Below the pieces are notes generated by a model. It did not search any database and had not been told where the DNA came from. It was given only the letters and a program-made list of their open reading frames with translations. From NCBI GenBank assembly GCA_016285145.1, contig JAEEQE010000014.1, positions 1 to 60,905 of the forward strand: a stretch of 60,905 nt of DNA. The letters run 5' to 3'. This DNA comes from Bacteroidales bacterium (GTDB lineage: Bacteria; Bacteroidota; Bacteroidia; Bacteroidales; WCHB1-69). A program made the translations under genes and the position numbers. How positions within the stretch are numbered: the first letter of the stretch is position 1; the number at the start of each line of letters is the position of its first letter. This document shows positions 32,470-42,900 of the stretch, piece after piece.

Positions 32470-35400
32470 ATGGCTATGATTAAAAAATTACTCTCTACTC
32501 TCGGAGTGATCATTCTTTTCACAAGCATGGCATTTTCACAGTCCCAAATCAAGGGTAAAGTGTTAGACCAGGCGGGAGAGCCTTTGGGGTACACCAGGGT
32601 TTTCCTGAAGATTGGCGACAAGGTTGTGAACATGGGCATGGCGGATGACAAAGGTGAATACTCCATGTTCGGTGTGGAAGTCGGCACCTACGATCTGACC
32701 GCCGACGCTCAGATGACCTGTAAGAAGTCGCAAACCAAGACGGGCATCAAGGTGGGTTCCAACCAGGTGATGTTCATTGACTTCACCATTGACTGTACGA
32801 CTGAAGTGCAGGAGGTTATCATCAAGTACGAACCGCCTGTGTTTGACCCGGATAACACCAGTTCCACGAGCCGTATCAGCGGTGACAATGTGCGTACCAC
32901 GCCTGGCCGTTCCGTAACCAGCGCTTTAGCCAACCTGGAGGGTGTGTCAAGTGTGGATGGTGCCATGACATCAGTGCGTGGTAACCGTGCCGAAGGCCAG
33001 CAGACCATCATCGACGGTGTGCGTGTGCGTGGTAACGGTAGCGTATCCATGGCATCCATCGAGGAGGCCCAGTTGATTCAGGGTGGTATCCCAGCCGAGT
33101 ATGGTGACGGTACCTCCTTCACGGTCATCACCACCAAATCCGCCCCGAAGGACTTCCACGGATCTGTGGAGTTAAGAGGATCCATCGACGGATACAACAA
33201 CTTCCTCGGTGCTGTATCCATCTCCGGTCCGCTGTTGAAGGGCAAGAATAAAAACGACCCCACCCGTATCGGATTCCTCTTCAGCGGAGAAGTTTCCTAT
33301 GACAATGACACCCGTCCGTTAAGAGGCGGCTATTGGGTGGCCAACGACGATGTGATTGAGGATATCAGCATGAATCCTCTCCGTTACAACCCGACCAGTT
33401 TCGGTGCCTGGTATCAGGAGGCCTGCTACCTTACCAGCGAATCGTTCCATAAGGAGCGTGTGAAGAAAAACGCCGGCAGCTGGGACTATCTCGGCCAGCT
33501 GAAGTTCGACTTCACCCTCGGCAAGAAGCATAACATGCGTCTCTCCCTCGGTGGATCCTACGAGTACATCAAGGGAAAATCCTGGGGGCCCTCCGCCGCC
33601 ATGTTCAAAATCGAGACCCCGACCACCATCAACAACACCTTGCGTATGAATGCCCGTTTGAACCATCGTGTGTTCACCGACACCACGGGTAAGGCCACGT
33701 TGAAGAACATCATGTACGACATCAACGTCAACTACACACTCTTCAACTCCAACTCATACGCCACTCAGCATAAAGACAGACTGTTCGAATACGGCTATAT
33801 CGGCAAATTCAGCACCCAACGGGTGAAAGGTTATTCCGAATACAAGGATGAACTGCAGGTTTCCGAAGAGGGCAACCCCAACATAATTTCGGGTGCCAGA
33901 GAGTTTGAAGGCTGGTACGACTCACTCGTGACCTTCAAAATCAATCCGGAATTCAATTGCAATCCTCTTCTCGCCCGTTACACGTTGAGCTTCCTTGAGA
34001 ACTACCCTCTGGAAGAGCTCTACACCTATCTTGGCGAGGGATACCCCATCGACCTGAACCTCTACCAGCAATTTGGTGCGCTCCGTAACGGCGACGGTCC
34101 CGACGGTATCTACGGTATGTACAGCAGCCCCGGTGCGGTTTCCGGCCAATACAGCAAGGGCCAGACCGAGCAGTTCGGCGTGAAGGCCAGCATCTCCATG
34201 AACCTGAAGAACCACGAGCTCAAATTCGGTTATGACTTTGAAAAATTGACCTATCGCGGATACGGAATCGCATCCTTCTCCCTGTGGCAGTTGATGAGAA
34301 CCGAAACGAACAAACACATCTCCGAGTTGGACAAGGAACACCCCATCTACGATGTACGTTATGACCCCGAATTGGGAAGAGACATTATCTATGTGGACTA
34401 TAACCGCTTGAACGTGTTGGAAGACCAGACCGTATTTGACCGCAACCTGCGTACATCCCTCGGTTTGGACCCCAACGGTTCCGACTGGATTGACATCGAT
34501 GATCTGGATCCCACGGCCTTCAACGTCAACATGTTCTCCGCAGAGGAACTGCTTACCGGAACATCCTCCGGTTCGGCCTCCATGGTCACCTACTATGGCT
34601 ATGACTACACAGGCAAAAAATACAACAAGAAGACCTCCATCACAGACTTCTTCGATGCAGTGGACAAGAACGGCCAACGCACCTACAACATTGGTGCATA
34701 CGAGCCCATCTACATGGCTTTCTACCTGCAGGACAAATTCTCCATCAACTCCCTGTTGTTCAACATCGGTTTGCGTGTTGACCGCTTCGATGCCAACCAG
34801 GAAGTGCTGAAAGACCCCTATTTGTTCCGCGAAGCCTATACGGTTAAAGACATCCGTAACCTCAACAACAAGATCTCATTCGCCGGTAACGCCGAGGACA
34901 ACTGGGTGGTTTACTATACCGGCACCGATGTCTATATGAGTGAGGAAGGCATTGCCGGTAGCGAATTCAAGTCCTCCAACATCATTGGTTACCGTAATGG
35001 CGACACTTGGTACAACGCCTCCGGTCAAGAAGTGGTTGACCCCGAATCCGAACTTTCCCTCTACGTGAACGGTCCGCTCCTCAAGAATCCAATCGACAAG
35101 GAAAGAAACACCAAGGTCGAATCCTCCGCTTTCGAGAAATACAAAGCACAGTGGTCTGTCATGCCGCGTATCTCCTTCTCTTTCCCGGTATCTGACAACT
35201 CCCTGTTCTATGCCCACTATAACATCATCACCTCCCGTCCTTCCAACCTGCAGATTTCCCCGGTTGACTATCTGTTCATTTCCAAGCGTAATTCCGCTGG
35301 TGACATTGTCAGCAACCCGAACATGAAACCGCAGCAGAGTATTGACTACGAAATCGGTTTCCGTCAGAAGATCGGAAACAAATCTTCCATCAGCATCAGC

Positions 35401-36270
35401 GCTTACTATTCTGAAAAACGTAACCAGATTCAGGCTTACCGTTTCTCCGGCGCATATCCGAACACCTATTATTCCTATCAGAACATTGACTTCGGTACAG
35501 TGCAAGGCTTCACCTTCGCCTATAAGATGAACAGAACCAAGAACCTCTCCCTTTCCGCCAACTACACATTGCAATACGCCAAGGGTACGGGTTCCAGCTC
35601 AACCGACCAGCTTTCCATCCTTTCCGAAGGACAGCCGAACTTGAGAACGCTCACCCTCCTTGCCTTTGACCAGAGACATAGAATCGGTATCAATTTGGAT
35701 TATCGTTTCGAGAGCGGTACCGAATACAACGGACCTAAGACCGAGAAGACGGTCGTAGTGGACGGCAAACCGACCACGAAGACCATCCAATGGCTGGCCA
35801 ACACGGGATTCTCCCTGTTGTTCTCCGCCGCTTCCGGTACTCCCTACACCCGTTCTGCCACTCCGTATTCCATCACGGGTATTGGTACTCGCCAGGTGTC
35901 CGGTTCCATCAACGGTTCCACCACCCCGTGGCAGTTCCAGTGCGACCTGCGTATCGACAAGACCTTTGTCTTCAATTTGAACAAGAATGCGAAAGACAAA
36001 GACGGCAATGCCAAATCCGCGAAACCCGGTTATCTGACCGTCTATGTTGACATTACGAACCTCTTCAACTTCAAGAACGTTCTTTCTGTTTACGACTACA
36101 CCGGCAACCCGGACGATGATGGCTTCCTCTCCTCTGCGGAATACCAGCAGGTAATCAACTCCCAGATCTATGTTCCTTCCTACATCAACTACTACTCGAT
36201 GACCGTTAAGAGTCCTTACAACTACAGCCGTCCTATCCATGCCAGTTTAGGCTTACAATTCGGTTTTTAA
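32470..36270 (+). CDS. Oar-like TonB-dependent outer-membrane receptor with carboxypeptidase-like N-terminal domain
   Basis: 1266 residues. A signal peptide (about 1-23) is followed by a carboxypeptidase regulatory-like beta domain (about 25-108). Then comes a TonB-box-like E-V-Q-E-V-I-I, and a plug domain (about 130-235) with N-L-E-G-V-S-S-V-D-G and T-I-I-D-G-V-R-V-R-G. The rest is a 22-strand-type barrel ending in Phe, as outer-membrane proteins do. It lacks SusC hallmarks and no SusD gene follows, so it is closer to Oar-type receptors. It should be energised by TonB/ExbBD. It heads a cluster with a giant secreted protein and a PorV-like protein, 27 and 28 bases apart. Confidence 0.88.
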   Translation: MAMIKKLLSTLGVIILFTSMAFSQSQIKGKVLDQAGEPLGYTRVFLKIGDKVVNMGMADDKGEYSMFGVEVGTYDLTADAQMTCKKSQTKTGIKVGSNQVMFIDFTIDCTTEVQEVIIKYEPPVFDPDNTSSTSRISGDNVRTTPGRSVTSALANLEGVSSVDGAMTSVRGNRAEGQQTIIDGVRVRGNGSVSMASIEEAQLIQGGIPAEYGDGTSFTVITTKSAPKDFHGSVELRGSIDGYNNFLGAVSISGPLLKGKNKNDPTRIGFLFSGEVSYDNDTRPLRGGYWVANDDVIEDISMNPLRYNPTSFGAWYQEACYLTSESFHKERVKKNAGSWDYLGQLKFDFTLGKKHNMRLSLGGSYEYIKGKSWGPSAAMFKIETPTTINNTLRMNARLNHRVFTDTTGKATLKNIMYDINVNYTLFNSNSYATQHKDRLFEYGYIGKFSTQRVKGYSEYKDELQVSEEGNPNIISGAREFEGWYDSLVTFKINPEFNCNPLLARYTLSFLENYPLEELYTYLGEGYPIDLNLYQQFGALRNGDGPDGIYGMYSSPGAVSGQYSKGQTEQFGVKASISMNLKNHELKFGYDFEKLTYRGYGIASFSLWQLMRTETNKHISELDKEHPIYDVRYDPELGRDIIYVDYNRLNVLEDQTVFDRNLRTSLGLDPNGSDWIDIDDLDPTAFNVNMFSAEELLTGTSSGSASMVTYYGYDYTGKKYNKKTSITDFFDAVDKNGQRTYNIGAYEPIYMAFYLQDKFSINSLLFNIGLRVDRFDANQEVLKDPYLFREAYTVKDIRNLNNKISFAGNAEDNWVVYYTGTDVYMSEEGIAGSEFKSSNIIGYRNGDTWYNASGQEVVDPESELSLYVNGPLLKNPIDKERNTKVESSAFEKYKAQWSVMPRISFSFPVSDNSLFYAHYNIITSRPSNLQISPVDYLFISKRNSAGDIVSNPNMKPQQSIDYEIGFRQKIGNKSSISISAYYSEKRNQIQAYRFSGAYPNTYYSYQNIDFGTVQGFTFAYKMNRTKNLSLSANYTLQYAKGTGSSSTDQLSILSEGQPNLRTLTLLAFDQRHRIGINLDYRFESGTEYNGPKTEKTVVVDGKPTTKTIQWLANTGFSLLFSAASGTPYTRSATPYSITGIGTRQVSGSINGSTTPWQFQCDLRIDKTFVFNLNKNAKDKDGNAKSAKPGYLTVYVDITNLFNFKNVLSVYDYTGNPDDDGFLSSAEYQQVINSQIYVPSYINYYSMTVKSPYNYSRPIHASLGLQFGF

Positions 36271-36297
36271 CAGTTTGAAATAAAAAAATAGGTATAT

Positions 36298-39200
36298 ATG
36301 AAAAACAACAACAAAATTTTCTGCTTGACACTCCTGATGGTCTGCATGGTCTTCGGCACCGTGCAAGCCGAAAAAGTCAAAGGAGTACATAGACTATCCT
36401 CTCCTAAAGCGGAATCTGCCACATGTCTTCCGGCAAGTAACTCCAACGAGCTATCGGTGAACAACGTGCGTGCGTACATTGAAACCGGCGGTACAATGTG
36501 GTTCAAGGAAGTGGCCGAATATGAAGTGCCTAAAGGTTCCGGCAAGACCTCCATGTTCTCCGCCGCCTTGTGGATTGGCGGACAAGATGCCAACGGTCAG
36601 TTGAAACTGGCTGCCGTCCGTTTCAGACAACGCGGTGACGACTATTGGACCGGTCCTCTGAAGATCGCCGGTGCCGGCACGACCCAAACCGAGTGTATCA
36701 AATTCGACAAACTTTTCAAGATTTCCCGTGCGGAAGTGGACAATCACATCTCCAGCTACAACACGAGCGGTTATGTGACCCCCTCCAGCATTTTGAACTG
36801 GCCCGCTCACGGCGATGAAGGCTATTCCTACTATCTGGCTCCCTTCAAAGACGTGAACGAAAACGGCGTGTACGACCCTGAGGCTGGCGATTACCCCTAC
36901 TACGACATCAACAACGACCTCTGTCCTTGGACAGAAGACAACATCGCCTTGGCCGCCGCCCATAAGCTGCCGAGAACCCCTGAGGATTTGTGGATGGAGT
37001 ACCGGAACTACGGAGGTTCCAGTTCTGGAGAATACCAGTACGACTGGCACAATTCCAACGGTATGATTTACGCTGACCATGTGCTGAAGGGCGATGAGAC
37101 CCTGTTCTGGATCTTCAACGACAATGGTGGTGCCCATACCGAATCACAAGGTAGCCCTATCGGTCTGGAAATCCGTGGCCAGTGCTTCGGATTCTCCACC
37201 AACGACGACCTGAACAACATGACATTCTATTCCTACGAGATCATCAACCGTTCCACCTATACGTTGACCAACACCTTTTTCTCCCAATGGGTTGACCCTG
37301 ACTTGGGTTATGAGAAAGACGACTATGTGGGTTGCGATGTGGCCCGTGGTCTGGGTTACTGCTACAACGGTTCCAACGTGGACGGCAACGGCCAAACCAA
37401 GGCATACGGCGACCAGCCTCCTGCGGTGGGTGTGGACTTCTTCCAAGGTCCCTACATGGATGCTGACAACCGCGACAACCCGAAATTCTATCCGGACAGC
37501 GCATCCGTTGCCGGGTATTGTGAAAAATTCATAGATCCCAAAGTTTACGTGTCCCCATTGGACCAGATGGCCATCAATGGTGTGAACTTCGGGGACAACA
37601 TCATTGACAATGAGCGTTTCGGTATGAGAAGATTCGTGTACCACAACAACGACAACTCCGTGGTAGGTGACCCGGATGTGGCATTCGAATACTACAACAT
37701 GCTGCAAGGTATCTGGAAAGACAACACCAAAATGCGCTACGGCGGCAACGCCCACTACACGGTAGGTGGTAACGGTCCGGAGTGTGATTTCATGTTCCCC
37801 GGCTTGACAGACGTTTGTAACTGGGGTACAAAAGGTGAAGACCCGAAGCCCAACACTTACGGTGCTGGCGGCTGGACAGAAGCCAACGTGGGCAACGCTC
37901 CTGCAGACCGTCGTTTCATGCAGTCTGCTGGTCCCTTCACACTGAAACCGGGTTCTGTGAACTATATCACCGTAGGTATTCCATGGGCACGTGCCTCCCA
38001 AGGTGGCGCACAAGCCTCTGTTGAGTTGCTGAAACTGGCCGACGACAAATGCCAGACCCTGTTCGAAAACTGCTTCAAGACCTTGGACGGCCCGGACGCT
38101 CCGGATTTGACCATCCGCGAACTTGAAAACGAGTTGGTGCTTTACATCTCCAACGAAGACAAGACCAGCAACAACTATCACGAGACCTACTACGAACTGG
38201 ATCCGCAAATCTCCAAAACATTGTCCACTTCCACATTTGAAAAGACTTACGACACCTTATATGTATATGACGCCAACAACAATCCCGACACGGTGATTGT
38301 CTCCAATATCGTCGCTGTCACGCATGAGGACACGCTCTCTACAGAACAACGCCGCTACTACTTTGAAGGATATCAGGTTTATCAGTTGGCAAACTCATCT
38401 GTCAGCGCCACCGAACTGAACGATCCCAGCAAAGCCATCATGATTGCACAATGCGACATCAAGAACAATGCCGGACAGCTTGTGAACTGGATTTACAATG
38501 AAGCCATCGGTACCTCTGTTGCCACTGAAATGGTCAATGGAGCCAACGAAGGCATCTTCCACTCTTTCACCGTCACGGAGGACAAATTCGCCACCGGTAC
38601 TAACAAGGCCCTGGTCAACCACAAAGAATATTACTTTATGGTTGTCGCTTACGGTTACAACCAATACAAGGAGTTCAAACTGGATCCCGACTATATGGAC
38701 GGACAACAGACCCCGTATCTGGCCGGCCGTCGTAACATTAAACTGTACACGGGTATTCCGCACAAATCTTCCGGCACCATCCAAAACAGCGTCTATGGCG
38801 ACCAACCCATGATCACCCGTATCGAAGGTCAGGGCAATGGTGGTTTCTTCCTGGACATGACGGATGAATCACGCCAGAAGGTGCTCGAACTCAACACCTA
38901 CAACAACATCCAATACAAGAACAACTACGGTCCGCTGAACATCAAGGTGGTCGATCCGTTACAGGTGAAACCGTATGACTACACTATCCGCTTGTTGCCC
39001 AACGATGTGGACGAGGATGTAAACGACCAGACCGAATGGCAATTAATCATCAGTGATGAGGTTTCTGACGCCGAGCTGGAGGAACTGGGCATCGAACGTG
39101 TGAACACGGCCGCCATGCCTATTAGCATGACCAATGAAGAGCTCTTCCTCGACCTTGGTATTTCCATCTCCATTATCAACGACAACTTCAAGATCTACCA

Positions 39201-41118
39201 GAAGAATCTTAATGATTATGTGGCAGACAGTTTAGGCTTCAATTACAAATCCCTCACCATGTACGGACAAGTGGACTTCCTGGGTGCTACCATCGATTAT
39301 GGTGAAGGTATGCCTTGGTTGTCGGGTGTTCACGATATAGAAGGTGATTATCCGGCCAACTGGATTCATTCCGGTAGTCAGGAATCCGGAAAATGGCATG
39401 ACTGGGGTATTGGCGAGGAGTATGCAGGCCAGGAAGGTGCAGAGAACAAGTATTTCCAATGGCGTACGGAGGATATGTGCTGCATTATGAAAACAGGAAC
39501 ATTGAACGATCAGGAAACGACCCGCGCGTTCAAAGATCCCGATCAACAGTTCGAAGGCATCCTCGGCGGCTTATGGTCACCCTACGTGCTTTCATCCCCG
39601 TATGACGGCGGTCCGCAGGCCAAGTACATCATTCCGGACAACGTTCCTTACCTTTCTGAAGGTGATGAAGGTCCTTCTCCCATGTACTTTGATTTCCGTT
39701 CACTCTCCGGATCCATGTGGAATCCTGGCTATAACCAGACCATGACCAACCTGTACTCTGTTGACATCGTGCTCACACCGGACAAGAGCCTGTGGACGCG
39801 CGCCCTGGTTCTGGAAGCCGGCTCCAGCCACGAGACGGAATCCTTCCAGGTAAAACAGGATTTCAACGGCCAGACATACACCAACTATCGTCATGAGCCT
39901 AAGACCTGTCCGTCTGTGGACAAGGATGGTAATCCGTATATGGGCAACGATGATGTGGCCAGCAACAACCCGAACGATCCGAACTACATCGGAGCTACTG
40001 GCTACGGCTGGTTCCCGGGCTATGCCATCAACGTGGAGACTGGCGAACGTCTGAATATCATGTTCGCTGAGAATTCCCAGGATCCTTATAACAATGGTAG
40101 CGACATGCTCTTCAACCCGACGAATGTGTACGCTTGGTATCGTAATGCCACCACACAAGAATATCTGTTGGATGAAGACGGTAATCCGGAGGGCATGAAT
40201 CAAAGCACATTCAACATGATTCGCGACAACTACGGTCAATATGCACTGCAATACGGCGAGCCGCAGAACGGTGGTCGTCACTATGTCTATATCTGCGGAA
40301 GCTCCGGCAACACGTGCAGTTTGGTTTACGATGAATTAGTAAACAGAAACAAACGTAATTTCAACGATTCCGACAGAAACATCACCCGTAACGGTCAGCG
40401 CCACGGCGGATACATAACGACCGATGACGGCGGATGGTATGCATGGTACGATTGCGGCGCTTATGATGGCGGCAAATGGCTCGGTCAGAAGTTCAAATCA
40501 TTTGTCAACAAGAAAAACATGGCCGACCCGGCCCGTATGCAGATGAAGATGCAATTGTTCAACAATGTGATGTACACCAGCATTCCTATGCCTTACCTTG
40601 GATTGGAAGATAACTGGCTCTCCTGCGACGCCACCATTAAGATCCGCGTGTCACGTCCCTACTTGAGATACTCCTCCCGCTGGTACAACGACGCAAGTAC
40701 AGCGCCGAACGCAGACCAGAATGACGGTTATCCGATGTACACGTTCACAACCAAGAACCTCGCTCCTGTCAAATCGGAAACGACAGAACAGGTTCAGGAG
40801 GTACTCGACGATATCAACATCGTTCCGAACCCGTACTACGGATTCTCTCAATATGAGCAGACCGCTTTGCAGAACTACGTCCGCATCGTGAACCTCCCAG
40901 AGAAGTGTACCATCTCCATCTATACGGTTAACGGCACACTTATCCGGACTCTCACGAAGGGTAATACGGATTCTTACGTACAATGGGATTTGAAGAACCA
41001 CGCCAACATTCCGATTTCCGGCGGTGTTTACATCATCCACGTGAAAGCCGACGGCTTCGGCGAACGCACATTACGGTTCTTCTGCGCAATGCGCCCAACA
41101 GACTTGAATGGTTTCTAA
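36298..41118 (+). CDS. giant secreted protein (1606 residues) with unusual T9SS-like C-terminus
   Basis: Signal peptide about 1-24. Near residues 55-120 is N-N-V-R-A-Y-I-E-T-G-G-T-M-W-F then F-S-A-A-L-W-I-G-G-Q-D, a segment I recall from large T9SS-linked surface proteins of Bacteroidetes. Asp/Asn/Gly/Tyr-rich beta segments fill the middle, including calcium-loop-like D-x-N-x-N-G-x-Y-D-P-E. The end (about 1500-1606) has I-V-P-N-P-Y-Y, a W-D-L-K-N segment and G-G-V-Y-I-I-H-V-K, like a sorting domain. It then finishes in F-F-C-A-M-R-P-T-D-L-N-G-F instead of the usual basic tail. It is probably exported through T9SS and displayed on the cell surface. The role is unknown: structural layer, adhesin or receptor partner. 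It is co-transcribed with the genes on either side. Confidence 0.8.
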   Translation: MKNNNKIFCLTLLMVCMVFGTVQAEKVKGVHRLSSPKAESATCLPASNSNELSVNNVRAYIETGGTMWFKEVAEYEVPKGSGKTSMFSAALWIGGQDANGQLKLAAVRFRQRGDDYWTGPLKIAGAGTTQTECIKFDKLFKISRAEVDNHISSYNTSGYVTPSSILNWPAHGDEGYSYYLAPFKDVNENGVYDPEAGDYPYYDINNDLCPWTEDNIALAAAHKLPRTPEDLWMEYRNYGGSSSGEYQYDWHNSNGMIYADHVLKGDETLFWIFNDNGGAHTESQGSPIGLEIRGQCFGFSTNDDLNNMTFYSYEIINRSTYTLTNTFFSQWVDPDLGYEKDDYVGCDVARGLGYCYNGSNVDGNGQTKAYGDQPPAVGVDFFQGPYMDADNRDNPKFYPDSASVAGYCEKFIDPKVYVSPLDQMAINGVNFGDNIIDNERFGMRRFVYHNNDNSVVGDPDVAFEYYNMLQGIWKDNTKMRYGGNAHYTVGGNGPECDFMFPGLTDVCNWGTKGEDPKPNTYGAGGWTEANVGNAPADRRFMQSAGPFTLKPGSVNYITVGIPWARASQGGAQASVELLKLADDKCQTLFENCFKTLDGPDAPDLTIRELENELVLYISNEDKTSNNYHETYYELDPQISKTLSTSTFEKTYDTLYVYDANNNPDTVIVSNIVAVTHEDTLSTEQRRYYFEGYQVYQLANSSVSATELNDPSKAIMIAQCDIKNNAGQLVNWIYNEAIGTSVATEMVNGANEGIFHSFTVTEDKFATGTNKALVNHKEYYFMVVAYGYNQYKEFKLDPDYMDGQQTPYLAGRRNIKLYTGIPHKSSGTIQNSVYGDQPMITRIEGQGNGGFFLDMTDESRQKVLELNTYNNIQYKNNYGPLNIKVVDPLQVKPYDYTIRLLPNDVDEDVNDQTEWQLIISDEVSDAELEELGIERVNTAAMPISMTNEELFLDLGISISIINDNFKIYQKNLNDYVADSLGFNYKSLTMYGQVDFLGATIDYGEGMPWLSGVHDIEGDYPANWIHSGSQESGKWHDWGIGEEYAGQEGAENKYFQWRTEDMCCIMKTGTLNDQETTRAFKDPDQQFEGILGGLWSPYVLSSPYDGGPQAKYIIPDNVPYLSEGDEGPSPMYFDFRSLSGSMWNPGYNQTMTNLYSVDIVLTPDKSLWTRALVLEAGSSHETESFQVKQDFNGQTYTNYRHEPKTCPSVDKDGNPYMGNDDVASNNPNDPNYIGATGYGWFPGYAINVETGERLNIMFAENSQDPYNNGSDMLFNPTNVYAWYRNATTQEYLLDEDGNPEGMNQSTFNMIRDNYGQYALQYGEPQNGGRHYVYICGSSGNTCSLVYDELVNRNKRNFNDSDRNITRNGQRHGGYITTDDGGWYAWYDCGAYDGGKWLGQKFKSFVNKKNMADPARMQMKMQLFNNVMYTSIPMPYLGLEDNWLSCDATIKIRVSRPYLRYSSRWYNDASTAPNADQNDGYPMYTFTTKNLAPVKSETTEQVQEVLDDINIVPNPYYGFSQYEQTALQNYVRIVNLPEKCTISIYTVNGTLIRTLTKGNTDSYVQWDLKNHANIPISGGVYIIHVKADGFGERTLRFFCAMRPTDLNGF

Positions 41119-41146
41119 AATTATTAATCTGTAAAAACTCAAGAAT

Positions 41147-42328
41147 ATGAAAAATATATATAAGTCATTAATAATTTGCACATTGATTGCTCTATTATCT
41201 GTCGGTACGTCCTATAACGTACTGGCAGGTAACAGAGACCGTTCCGGTCAGGCTGGTGCATCGCACCTGTTGATAGACCCCTGGGCACGCACCAATGGTA
41301 TGGCGAATGCCGGCGTGGCTGAAATCCGCGGATTGGAGTCTGTCTATTCCAACGTGGCCGGTTTGACGAACGTGAAAAAGACGGATTTCGCGTTCAACCG
41401 CACCCAGTATCTGGTAGGTTCCAACTGCGGCATCAATATCAACGCACTGGCCTTTGCCCAACATCTTGGCAAAGCCCGCGATTTTGGTACGCTCGCCATC
41501 TCCTTCTCATCCATGGGCTTCGGTAACGTACAAATCACTACAGTCAACCAACCGGAAGGCGGCTTGGGAACCTTCTCCCCCTCCCTCTCCGTCATTGGCA
41601 TCCATTATGCCAAATCGTTCAACAACTTCATCAAGGGCGGTGTCTCCCTGAAGATTGTGAACGAACGCATCGCCGACTTGCATGCCACTGGCTTCGCCAT
41701 CGACGCAGGTGTACAGTACATTGCCGGTAAATTTGAGAACTTCAAGATCGGCGTGACCTTGAAGAATATCGGTCTGCCCATGTCCTACAAGGGTGACGGT
41801 ATGTCCTACAGAGGCCGCATCAACAATACAACGGTTGAACAGACCTTGGCCGTCCGTTCCGCCGAATATGAGATGCCCTCTCTGTTGGCTATCGGTATTT
41901 CCTACGACTTCCTGTTCTTTGGCGGCGAATATGCCAACATGACCAAAGCCGAGTTGGAAGAGGAAGGCCTTACCCGCGATGACGCTGCACACCGCATCAC
42001 GCTGGCCGGTACCTTCACCGCCAACTCCTACTCACGCGACATTTTCGCGCTGGGTCTTGAATACGGCTTCATGAACTATTTCATGGTTCGTGCCGGCTAC
42101 GCACTGGAGAATGTCACAAAACGCACGGAAACCGACGAGGAAGGCCAAGAACTCAACACGATTTTGTTCAACAACGACTCATTCTTTGCAGGTCCGTCCG
42201 TTGGTGCCACGGCTGTTATCCCCTTGAAAAAAGGCAACACTGGCGCCCGTATCTACATTGACTATGCCTACAGATTCACCAACAAGTGGAGAGGCAATCA
42301 CGTCATGGGTATCAAAATCAGCTTATAG
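41147..42328 (+). CDS. PorV/PorQ family outer-membrane protein
   Basis: 393 residues. A signal peptide (about 1-27) precedes a FadL-like beta-barrel of the PorV/PorQ (UPF0164) family. The start R-T-N-G-M-A-N-A-G-V-A-E and E-S-V-Y-S-N-V-A-G-L-T are diagnostic: they form the first strands with an N-P/N-V-A-G turn. It ends in hydrophobic-Ser-Leu with aromatic residues nearby. PorV shuttles sorting-domain cargo from the T9SS translocon to the attachment machinery. The immediate link to a receptor and a giant secreted protein suggests a dedicated paralogue. A perfect terminator follows. Confidence 0.85.
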   Translation: MKNIYKSLIICTLIALLSVGTSYNVLAGNRDRSGQAGASHLLIDPWARTNGMANAGVAEIRGLESVYSNVAGLTNVKKTDFAFNRTQYLVGSNCGININALAFAQHLGKARDFGTLAISFSSMGFGNVQITTVNQPEGGLGTFSPSLSVIGIHYAKSFNNFIKGGVSLKIVNERIADLHATGFAIDAGVQYIAGKFENFKIGVTLKNIGLPMSYKGDGMSYRGRINNTTVEQTLAVRSAEYEMPSLLAIGISYDFLFFGGEYANMTKAELEEEGLTRDDAAHRITLAGTFTANSYSRDIFALGLEYGFMNYFMVRAGYALENVTKRTETDEEGQELNTILFNNDSFFAGPSVGATAVIPLKKGNTGARIYIDYAYRFTNKWRGNHVMGIKISL

Positions 42329-42352
42329 AATTATAAATCCTTTTATAACCCG

Positions 42353-42387
42353 AAAATAGAAGAGACTATTACGGTCTCTTCTATTTT
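42353..42387. terminator. strong 14-bp terminator hairpin
   Basis: AAAATAGAAGAGAC (42353-42366) pairs perfectly with GTCTCTTCTATTTT (42374-42387), loop of seven. With A and T at the outer ends it can work on both strands. It separates the receptor cluster from greA. Confidence 0.9.
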
Positions 42388-42410
42388 ATATTTTAACAAG
42401 AAGAAGAAAA

Positions 42411-42884
42411 ATGGAAGACGTAAAGTATTACACTCAAGAAGGCTTGGATGCATTGAAGCGCGAGCTCAATGAACTGGAAGCAGTGGAACGGCCGAAAATC
42501 TCACAAGCGATAGCCGAAGCCCGCGACAAGGGCGACCTCTCGGAGAACGCCGAATATGATGCCGCAAAGGAAGCCCAGGGACTGCTGGAACTCAAGATTG
42601 CCAACTTGCGCAACCTCATCGCCAAAGCCCGCATTCTGGACGAATCCAAAATCGATATTTCCAAAGTGCTCATCTACTCTATCGTGAAGGTTCGCAATGT
42701 CAAGAACAACGCCACAATGACGTACACCATCGTCCCGGAATCCGAATCCGACCTCAAAGCCGGCAAGATTTCCGTATCAAGCCCGCTGGCCAAAGCACTG
42801 ATCGGCAACACCAAAGGCGACACAGTGACGGTACAGGCCCCTGCCGGCAGCATGGACTTTGAAATTCTGGATGTTTCACGCTAA
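42411..42884 (+). CDS. greA: transcription elongation factor GreA
   Basis: 157 residues. The N-terminal coiled coil carries the acidic tip (A-R-D-K-G-D-L-S-E-N-A-E-Y-D-A-A-K-E), and the C-terminal FKBP-like domain ends with S-P-L-A-K-A-L-I-G and V-T-V-Q-A-P-A-G. It rescues backtracked RNA polymerase. It leads a plus-strand operon with HIT, transketolase N-half, LptF/G, glycosyltransferase and dxs, with all gaps at 20 bases or less. Confidence 0.95.
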   Translation: MEDVKYYTQEGLDALKRELNELEAVERPKISQAIAEARDKGDLSENAEYDAAKEAQGLLELKIANLRNLIAKARILDESKIDISKVLIYSIVKVRNVKNNATMTYTIVPESESDLKAGKISVSSPLAKALIGNTKGDTVTVQAPAGSMDFEILDVSR

Positions 42885-42900
42885 TCCCAAGAACAACATT

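Noticed and set aside
32470-36270. Reading the receptor as SusC with a SusD partner (a polysaccharide utilisation locus)
   Set aside because: The next gene is not SusD-like: it has no lipobox and is 1606 residues long. No glycoside hydrolases are nearby.
37144-38208. 354-codon antisense frame inside the giant secreted protein gene
   Set aside because: It is Val/His-rich with no family resemblance; the sense frame carries signal peptide and motifs over 1606 codons.
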